In this document: piece after piece, positions 10,969 to 19,500 of the stretch
Numbering within the stretch: the first letter of the stretch is position 1
Layout of the letters: each line of letters starts with the position of its first letter
Source: Perkinsus marinus ATCC 50983
Taxonomy: Eukaryota > Perkinsozoa > Perkinsida > Perkinsidae
Reading direction: 5' to 3'
DNA: 64,000 nucleotides
NCBI RefSeq assembly: GCF_000006405.1
Contig: NW_003206478.1
Span: forward strand, 50,335-114,334
Made by a program: the position numbers and the translations under genes
The notes under the pieces: generated by a model
The model's input: only the letters and a program-made list of their open reading frames with translations
Told to the model about the DNA's origin: nothing
Databases searched by the model: none

Positions 10969-13900
10969 CTAAAAACTACGATGTTGATTCTTAGAGCACC
11001 TTTTCACCACGATTCGCTTGGAAATGTCGAGGGCTCCTCTGGGTAAATACGAAGGATCTGAGAGTACACTAATGGATATATCGCCGCCGCGATTCGAACC
11101 GAAGACCTCACCTGTCAAGTGGATCTGGCTACTCTGTGAGCTCTCGCTTCTAGCAAAATGCCACCTCGGCATATGATACTGATGGCCATCACAAGACGAA
11201 TCGGAATCTGTCAACAAGAGCGAGTAATTTCTCTGATCAGTGCATCATCTGGTCATACCACTTCCCGACTTCTCACTATCAACTGATTCATCGCCGCTGC
11301 TGTGAGCGCTGTCGGACGAACTCAGTTCTTCTGGATGCATCCTAGCCTTTGCCGCTGCAAGGACTTTCACAACTTTCTGCGTCGGCATACCAAAGTGGGA
11401 TTCTTCCGTAGGCATCCTAAAGAGCCTCCACTTAAGCCTCAAACTCAACTTGAGACTGTCAGACTAAAGATTGCCCACCTGCGGAGCTCGCTATTCCCCG
11501 CGCGCGCCCGAATCTTCGCTGTGCGAGGGGAGAGCCTCTGCGTATCTCCGACAGATGGCGATTCGATGTCTTGGGAGCCAGAGGGGAGTATGAGCACGCC
11601 TAAGTCATTCATCATATGAAAATTATGCACGCATGCACAAACCTACCGTCCACGCCCATTGGTTCAGCCTTGGCTGCAGCCCCTGCTGCAGTAGACCCGT
11701 GACGAACAATATATGCACGCGTGCCCAGGAATATTGCTAGCGTTAAAGCAACCTAAAAAATTCGGCAGATATGAGTTGAATCTTCCCGACCTCTTCGCAG
11801 CCTACAAGAGTGATAACCAAATACGCAATCCAATGATACCCTGATGAACCCGTGGCCTCCACTTCGACAGTGCATGCGCCCAAAGTCATACACGCCCAAC
11901 CTGAAACAAGAGTGTACCATTTTGGAAATTCTCCATACAAGAAAGTGAGCACTCTGATACTCCCACCGACTTCGCGCTTTCGCATTCACTCCCGACGCGA
12001 AGCCAACTAGATACGGCACGGAAATTCATCAACCATCAACGATGCCTTTCAAGTGTACCAATAGGTGACTCTGATGCTGAAATTCATATTTCAAGTTGAG
12101 ACACTTCCTAGATGGAATTATAAACAGGCATTCTAAAGGCATCTGACCTCCCGGATTGGAGAATTCTGTTTGTGAAAGCTTACTTCCCTGTCTCGAATTG
12201 CAGTCCGACTGAACTTGGAAATAAAGATCTCCATCAAAATTGGTATCAGTTTGACAGTCTTCCAAAGTGTCGTACGTGCCATAGAGATACCAAGCAACGT
12301 GTGGTACACCTCGTAGCACCACGTATGAGTCAGACGATTTTCCACCGAAACTGACAAAAAACCCGACTCCCACGACCACCCTTTCGGTGGTGTCGTGGCG
12401 GCGCCTACTTAGAATTCCTGCATTCGAGCGGCCTCATAGTCAACTGCCACTGTAGCTTCCCTTCTTCGAACTCCTTGACGCAGTAGTCATAATAGTAAGC
12501 AGGATCTGAAAAAATGAAACGTCCGCGGATCGAACGGCATACCTCCTGTATGAAAACGAAGTGGTTTACCATTGCAGTAATTCGACACTGCACTCACCAG
12601 CTTTAAGGATCTTGGGGTATCCCATGCTAGGATCCGAACTTTGGTCAGCATGCGACCATACGTTATTTCCAACCATATCTTCACAAGTTGTCCTCGAAAA
12701 CTGCGTCATCCTACTGAACGCTTGCGAGTCGGCTAAGAAGACACGCATATTGTTGGATTCAGCAGCGCTCTCCCGTCGTACTTGTGAAGCTATAACTGCA
12801 GTCGATCAGTGATGACCATGCACTCTCGTAAGAACCTAATACCGTATCTTTCATCATGATACAACCTAGGATACTCACATCGGAAAGAATCGAATCTGCC
12901 ATATTCTCCACTGGTCGCTTCCGCCTGTGGAAAACCGCTAAAGTCAACGATCGTCCTCGGGACGGAGTAATCATCATACGTACCACTACTCGTGCTGGCC
13001 GAGGAGCTGCCAAGAAGTCGCAGGTTCGATCCCCACACCTTGCATATTCTCACTTCAATTTCGACGGAAGCTCCACCCTCTTCACAGCGTCGAGATTGCT
13101 CATCGCCTCCGACCTCAACTCTGCGATCAACCCTCCTTTAGACGACATGTTCAGCTCTACCGGAGGTATCCGCGGCCCAGTAACCGCCATCGGGTCATAC
13201 GTCCGATAATACTCTAACAACAGCTCATCCAATCAGTTAGTCACCGAGCCTCTTACCAAACGGCATGTCAATGATGATATTAGACTCTGCTGTATTCGAA
13301 CAGTAAATGCCATGAACTGTAGAATGCTGCGGAGAGGAGTACCTGAAAAACCACATCCAAGAGCTCCTCAGTACGCGAGTAACTCACTGTGACCTACCAA
13401 ATGTCGTCTCTCGACCAAGGCACCAAATTCGCTCCGCTCCGCCTCGCGAGCATTTGCAGGTCCGCATCGCCGTAGCGACCAAACGTCGGTATAAAGGCAA
13501 TCACTTCTCGACCGTCAAGCTTCGTCGTCACCAACTACAAACAGCACAGAGTTATATCCTGAGCGCATTCAACCACCAAAAGGAAGCGCTTTGATACAGG
13601 ATCAAATTAAGTGCAGTAGAACAGTTCCTTCGAAAAAAATCGAAAAACGCCCCTCCTCTGCCGCTGCACCGACAGTACCCTATAATATCTCTCGGTTTCA
13701 AACTCGCGACAACAAGTTTTGACGAGTACCCCGTGAGCAGTGAATACTGTGACATAATAGTGATTGTATAATCAAAGGATCACAGTCTCCCTGATTCATC
13801 ATCAGATGGAAATAGAAAATCCGCATCGGCTGGACATCCAATTTCAGCTTACTTCGAGATCTTCCGGTGCATCGTCATCACTGTTGAGAATCGTCTTAAG

Positions 13901-15051
13901 CATCTTGGTTGCATTGAAATGACAGTCATTCGGGTTCGCGAACTGCAGCAATCCATCACGAAATCTAAAATGAAACACCCTTAGATGGATCTCACGACCT
14001 TCCGATACGAAACTCAACCCGATACCACTACACCAACCACCCACAATTTTCTTACACGACCAGTCCTTCAGGCTCTCCCGCCTCCGCTCCACAGTTATAC
14101 ACTATCCTCCCCTCAGGTTCCGAGGCCATCGAAATGTAGTCCAAATACAACCCCACATACGAGCGATTGCTCGTTCCGTGGACATCGATGTAACTACACA
14201 ACGACGACTTCTATCTCAATACCACTCCTTCCGGAAATCTCAAGTGTCTCCATATAAACTAGACCAGTATCAGCCAAGACTAGACCCATATAATTCGACG
14301 AATATACTCGGGTTGCACTTCATGCGGGCAGCAAGGACTCTCTATTTTGATTCCCACGTAGATGTAGACTACCACATCGGTAGTGCGTGCCAATTCGTTA
14401 TGCGAATGTGAGAGAAAAACTTGTTATTTCCCGTTGCTGATGAGATTCGATCTGAAACTATATCGCATAAACAATGTGAACATTGCTTATGAACCTGTGA
14501 TGTGATGAAAGCAACAACTTCACATTTGCACTTCAAACTCAAACACACCCACCCAATGACCAGATATTACAGGAAATTATCCTCTCCAGGATTGATTATA
14601 TTACTCATGATACGCAGCACGCTCCCACCATACCACGCCTCGATCGGCGTGCTCGGCACCGGAGAAGACGACGGCGTGCCTGAGCAAACACCCGTTTAGC
14701 CGTTTTACGCGAAGTGACGTAAAACTCGGTGAAAAACGCGATATTTGCGGTGATATACAGTAGTCGTGAAATATATTTTTCACTAGTGTTTTTCATATCA
14801 CTAGGGTGAAACTCCATTATTTTCCACAACGACTTAACAAACTGAGAAAATGATACAAATCGCAATAATCACCAGATATGCAGGGGTCGTGGAAAAAAGT
14901 ACAATATTTTCAAGTTGCTTCTCTCTTCAAAAAACTGCACATAAACCCCCCGAAATCTTCCCCCAGTATTACTCTCAGCAGCGTTTCTCGAAATCAATTG
15001 CCACAGGAAAAGTAGCAGAAACAATCCTCCTTTAGAATACTGCAACAACAT
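10969..15051 (-). CDS. secreted/type I membrane protein, tandem paralog 2
   Basis: Function unknown. Exon 1 (14973-15051) encodes a signal peptide (MLLQYSKGGLFLLLFLWQ); exon 2 (14571-14679) encodes IEAWYGGSVLRIMSNIINPG, in phase. Modules follow as in paralog 1: YVGLYLDYISMASEPEG (14.1-14.2 kb), NPNDCHFNATKML (13.9 kb), YSSPQHSTVHGIYCS (13.3 kb), GPRIPPVELNM (13.1 kb), TIVDFSGFP (12.9 kb), QFSRTTCEDMVGNNVWSH (12.6-12.7 kb), YYYDYCVKEFEEG (12.4-12.5 kb), VLRGVPHVAWYLYGTY (12.2-12.35 kb), GWACMTLGACTVEV with transmembrane segments (11.65-11.9 kb), a QKVVKVLAAAKAR tail (11.3 kb), 11112-11.2 kb, and the last exon 10969-11057. The two copies keep exon order and splice positions but differ widely in sequence, so the duplication is not recent. 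Confidence 0.7.
11058..11111 (-). repeat. 54-nt intron containing a tRNA T-arm-like motif
   Basis: Whole intron, GTGAGG to CTCAG, with cttcggttcgaatcgcgg 9 nt after the donor. The preceding exon end (ccacttgacag) plus the donor can be drawn as an anticodon arm with loop TTGACAG. Confidence 0.55.
12506..12597 (-). repeat. 92-nt intron containing a tRNA-like sequence, sense
   Basis: Bounded by GTGAGT and TTTTTTCAG. Inside are an A-box-like aatggtaaaccac and a B-box gccgttcgatccgcgg about 30 nt apart, then a T run that doubles as the polypyrimidine tract. Confidence 0.6.
13005..13050 (+). repeat. tRNA T-arm-like motif, antisense in a paralog 2 intron
   Basis: Segment gtcgcaggttcgatccccac matches the B-box consensus and lies between the exons at 12.9 and 13.05 kb. 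Confidence 0.5.
14448..14515 (+). repeat. repeat C fragment
   Basis: Shares gatctgaaactatatcg, gaacattgcttatgaac and tgtgatgtgat with the copies near 18.56, 18.72 and 54.95 kb. It lies in a paralog 2 intron. Confidence 0.65.
14692..14818 (+). mobile_element. element A copy abutting the exon 2 acceptor of paralog 2
   Basis: Runs from the degraded left end (acgggtg on the minus strand) through CGTAAAACTCGGTGAAAAACGC to catatcactagggtgaaactcca. On the gene strand its last bases end 8 nt before the exon 2 acceptor. Confidence 0.8.
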
Positions 15052-15344
15052 CACTCAGTCGAAGATGCCACTAGATGGATCGGCCGACCGCCCCAGCACG
15101 CTGTGAAGCGCCGAAAAAAGTAATGTACACTGAAAATATCTTATGTTCGACCGCCAAAGATACAAATTAGGTCCAAATGAGGCACTTTAACTCAACATCG
15201 AAGCATCAGAAACTACATGTTTCCTCCTGACCAGCCGCTCTTGCTTCCAACACCATCCACGTGTCGGAACTGTCCGGAGCATGCTTTCGATAAATCCTTC
15301 GCAATCGGTTCGCAAACCTATGAAAACAGCTCAGAAGATATGAT

Positions 15345-15385
15345 CTTTTTCCGAAAAAAGTTGAAAAATTTTCCCGAAAATGAGG
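15345..15385 (+). repeat. direct repeat, left copy
   Basis: The sequence tttttccgaaaaaagttga and following aaaattttcccgaaaat recurs in similar form at 16,013-16,065, on the far side of the orphan ORF. Confidence 0.55.
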
Positions 15386-15539
15386 ATATCCAGTTGATTA
15401 GATATACTCGGGGGTTGGAGTCAATTAAAGACTCAAGTCAGGAAGGGGTAATGTGAGGTTAGTCTACATCACAGTTTCCATGATATTACAAGCTTTATCA
15501 ATTGAAAGGTAAATCGCAAGGCTACAGGGTTCGATCTAA

Positions 15540-15970
15540 GGACGAAATCTCGCTCGTTGTTGAGCCCAAATTCTTTCGCTGCTCTCAACCTCCTGATGAC
15601 TGCATCCACCGAGGGGCCAAAGCCTTGACGAAACTGTTGCCGCCGTTTTCTATCTTCAATACCAGCACACCATTTGTTGTAATCCTTTGGGTTGGGAACA
15701 CCTCGATCCCTCGAGTGGGCTGTTACCACAAACAGGTCTGTAGGTACCACCCACTCATCAGGCTGGGTAGGGGTTAACACCTCATACCGGAACAGGTCTT
15801 CTACTGCTTCCTTCAGGGCCGCTTGAGTGGTATCCACTCGATAACGCCGGGACTTGGGGTCAGCCATCAGGCCCCCCACCTTGCGAGCGTGGCCCCTTAA
15901 CACCGATTGGACTTCTTGTTCCACGGTGTAACGGCCTTGGCCAAATCGCTCGTTAAAATGGAGGTAAGTA
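15540..15970 (-). CDS. orphan exon-like ORF, unknown function
   Basis: An open frame of about 140 codons on the minus strand without a convincing start codon or splice partners. It is hydrophilic and rich in Arg, with blocks RYRVDTTQAALKEAVEDL, FRYEVLTPTQPDEWVVPTDL and GFGPSVDAVIRRLRAAKEF. No transmembrane segment, signal peptide or familiar motif. It has few close stops compared with neighbouring noncoding DNA. It is flanked by a direct repeat. It may be an exon of an unseen gene, a captured gene fragment or an element remnant. Confidence 0.35.
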
Positions 15971-16012
15971 TACTTATCGATAGCAATCGTTCCAGAACTG
16001 GGGTCAGAAGGA

Positions 16013-16065
16013 ATGTTTTTTTCCGAAAAAAACTGAAGAATTTTACCGAAAATTCCCGAAAATTA
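16013..16065 (+). repeat. direct repeat, right copy
   Basis: Matches the 15,345 copy: ttttttccgaaaaaaactga, aattttaccgaaaattcccg. Confidence 0.55.
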
Positions 16066-16206
16066 CCCCCAATCCCCCACTACACATTGTCAGGTTCCGT
16101 CATAACCCCATAGAGCATACTACTGCCTTGAACTGCTCTGATAAAATGGTAAGTACAGAAGTACGCTGCGAACGCTGGTAGTGCGCGGTAATCTGAAACG
16201 CTCGCC

Positions 16207-16245
16207 TCATTGTAGTTTCACACGTTTTACGTAAAGTGGCAAAAC
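16207..16245 (+). mobile_element. element A end fragment
   Basis: tagtttcacacgttttacgt then aaagtggc matches the left end of element A; the rest is missing. Confidence 0.5.
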
Positions 16246-16419
16246 ACCCTCCTATAATATGCATTACGTTAACATGTTTTGATGTCCATACGGTTTCATC
16301 TACAGCATTTTCAGTTCAAATTGATACAAACTAACTCGGTAATCATTAATCATTATGATATTGTATCATCCAGGCTGTATAACGCACGCTATCAACATTC
16401 CAAACTTGTCAGTAGCTCT

Positions 16420-16500
16420 CGTATGCTAGTTCAAATGGTTAAGCCATCTATCCACCAACCCAGAGGTCTCCGGTTCGATTCCACCACTCTCCATTTTTAT
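16420..16500 (+). repeat. tRNA-like sequence with A- and B-box
   Basis: Has aaatggttaagcc (A-box-like), ggtctccggttcgattccac (B-box) and a TTTTT stretch after it, at tRNA-like spacing. The anticodon arm and acceptor stem do not pair well. Confidence 0.5.
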
Positions 16501-16542
16501 TACATCTCTCCTTTCCAAAACTCCATATACCTCCCCACTCAC

Positions 16543-19500
16543 AAAGTCGTATTCCCACTACCGCGCCGATCACACCAACAACTTTGGCCAGCGTTTCACT
16601 AACACCAACAGAAAATACACGATGCCGGGATCGAACCTCCGCGGGCCGTACTACCGCGATTACTCCTCATGAATCGCGATCCGTTCCAACTGCCCTTCAC
16701 TGAGTTCCTTCCCTCCGTGAACAGTCAGCTGATCGTTAATCGCCTGATGAGTTTTCAAAAAGGAGTGGTATGATAATAAACGCCTACTACTACCTTAAAC
16801 ACTTTATCAACGCTCTCAGTTTCAAACCATAGAAACTTCATCATTCTTCGGAAAAAACTTTCCGACGGCCCTTCAGCATCACACATTCGAAAAAAAAAGG
16901 ACAAAAACGGACCTATTCCACATCTTCCTCGCTCAACCTCAAGATACCACCTCATTCTTGGAAACAATACTATCACATAAACAACCAGCTGGTAAAATAC
17001 AAACGGTCGAACTTCCTCTCAAAACTCTGTGCCTGAAATACTGAAAAAATCGTCCCATGTAAACTCTGACATGACAAACATGACAAACTCAGTTACTTTT
17101 GTACACTTCATAACTCATCGGTACGAGTACAATTCGAAAGTGGGGGAGAATATGCACATCTTTATTAACACTTTACGCAATTTTTCAATGTTCTACCCAT
17201 TTTGTCAACATTTCACTATTACCGTATTTACCCCACTTCCATGAAATTTTACCCATTTTCGATATTTTACTCAAATTTTGCTAATATTTTACCCATAATT
17301 TTGATGAAATATCAAACAAATCAATGCAATATCTAGCTTAGACCCCTACGATATACTACCCGTGATCACAGCAAGGTGAACCTAGTGTTCATCCATTTCC
17401 TCAGTTCAGAGGCCGTCAACTCCCCCTTAGAATTCCTATACCCTACACCAGTACACAGAGCCGAATATATGTATTTAACTTCGTCATCACGAAGCGTTAT
17501 ACTCGTAAGTTGAGCTGAGAAACATGATCATCATGCACCGTCACGCGCCACGAAATTACACCAACCGAATGAGTGACCCTGTGAGTCACGCGCCACGAAA
17601 TTACACCGACCGAATGAGTGACCCTATCTTGTGAGTCACGTGCCACGAAATTACACCGATCGAATGGAATAAGCCCTGCGGTGTATACAAAGAAACGTCA
17701 CGCGCAACGAAATTACACCGACTGAATGGAAAAAGCCCTGCGGTGTATACAGAGAAACGTCACGCGCCACGAAATTACAGCACTCAAGTGGATAAGCCTT
17801 GCGGGGTGGACGGCAAGGAATCGTCACGCGCCACGAAATTACAGCAATCAAGTGGATAAGCCTTGCGGGGTGGAGGACCAGGAATCGTTACGCGCCACGA
17901 TTTCCGAGTGGGGAATCGAATAGGAATTCCCCAAAATTCCCTCAAAAATTTACATATTTTCCCATTCATAAATCAAAACTGATGCACTTAAAAATCCTAC
18001 ACCATTCAGATTTTGTCGCGCGCCACGAAATTACATGTCATAGCAGCAAATTCCTCTCTAGTCATTCCTCTCGAGGGATCGTCCACTGCAAAAGCCTCAT
18101 AAATTCGCTCCGCATCGTTATCAAACTGGAGACCAATTTCACGCCGAATCTGAACAACCATATCTCATCACCAGGAATTGGGAAAGTTACGGTACTCTAT
18201 TTAATTTCCGAGATTTCGAAAATCCGAGAGCACCGGTGATCATCCCAACTAGGAATGTATAACCACCCAACAACCACGCACCAGCACTCCTGAATAGAAA
18301 AAAAATGTCTACACCGAGAATCGAACTCGGGTGGGTGGCAACTAAATACACAGAGCATGTAGTTAAATACAAAAGGATATGTGTTGGAAATTTACAATAA
18401 TCAAAACGCCTACAGTAACTATACTTTTGCAATAACAATTGCACAGTAGATGGCGTCTAATCTTCAAAGGTGTACAGTTTACAAAACATTCTTGCTTATT
18501 AATAACATTACTCAAAAACCTCACTTAATGAAAATTGCATAAAGTGAGATTTTTATGAAGAATCGATCTGAAACTATATCGTTAACATTGCTATGAACAT
18601 GTGATGTGATAATGGTAACCTTTCGAGACTATGATAGCGACAACTTGTTCACTATCATTAATCCCAGAATAGAGAACGCACATTCTTCACATCTGTGTTG
18701 GAGGAAATTTCAATGAAAATCGATCTGAAACTATATGGTGAACATTGCTATGAACATGTGATGTGATTAAAATAACCTTTCGAGACTATGATAGCGACAA
18801 GTTGTTCACTAAAATAACGGACGTGTAACACAGTTTCACGCCTCATAAGAAACATTCTTTCGCCAGCAAACAGTGTTGCAATATATTTTCGTAATATCAT
18901 ATACAAAATCAAGTAGAAGTGTTCAGAAACCAAAAATAATTTCCCAAAAATTTGCATATTATCACCATCGCAAATAAATGTCAAAAAAAAACAAATATCC
19001 CCACGCCGCCGCCAAGAATCGAACCGGCGACCTTTCGCATATTACCAGCATTTATTAGCCCTCATACTTGAGAAGACTGCTGATCCCAAATACACATACC
19101 ATACCCCCTTTCCCGTTATTCTCATCAATATCTTCAAAAATCCTTCCGCAAACTCCTGAGAAAAAAATCTCAATTTTCCGTGTAAAAAAACAACTGCTAA
19201 AATCATCCCACACAAAAACCCCAAAAATTTCCTTTTTTACGGATTTTTTTTCATTCATTCTATGGAAATTCTGATAGATTGTTTTTGTTTTCTGTGCATT
19301 CCCATCGCAAGCCGTGTGTAAACTTCGACATAGCGTGAGACTTCAATTTAAATAAATTTTCACCCATTTTACGTCAAGTGGCGTGATTCTTCATGAAAAA
19401 CCGCGATATTCGTGAAATATATTTTTCACTAGTGTTTTCATATCACTATGGTGAAACTCCAATATACCTTTATAGACTTACATATAATGTACGTAATTAA

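Noticed and set aside
17651-17969. Open frames over the tandem array
   Set aside because: They are products of the repeat unit and lie in an intron of the COPI/EF-hand gene.
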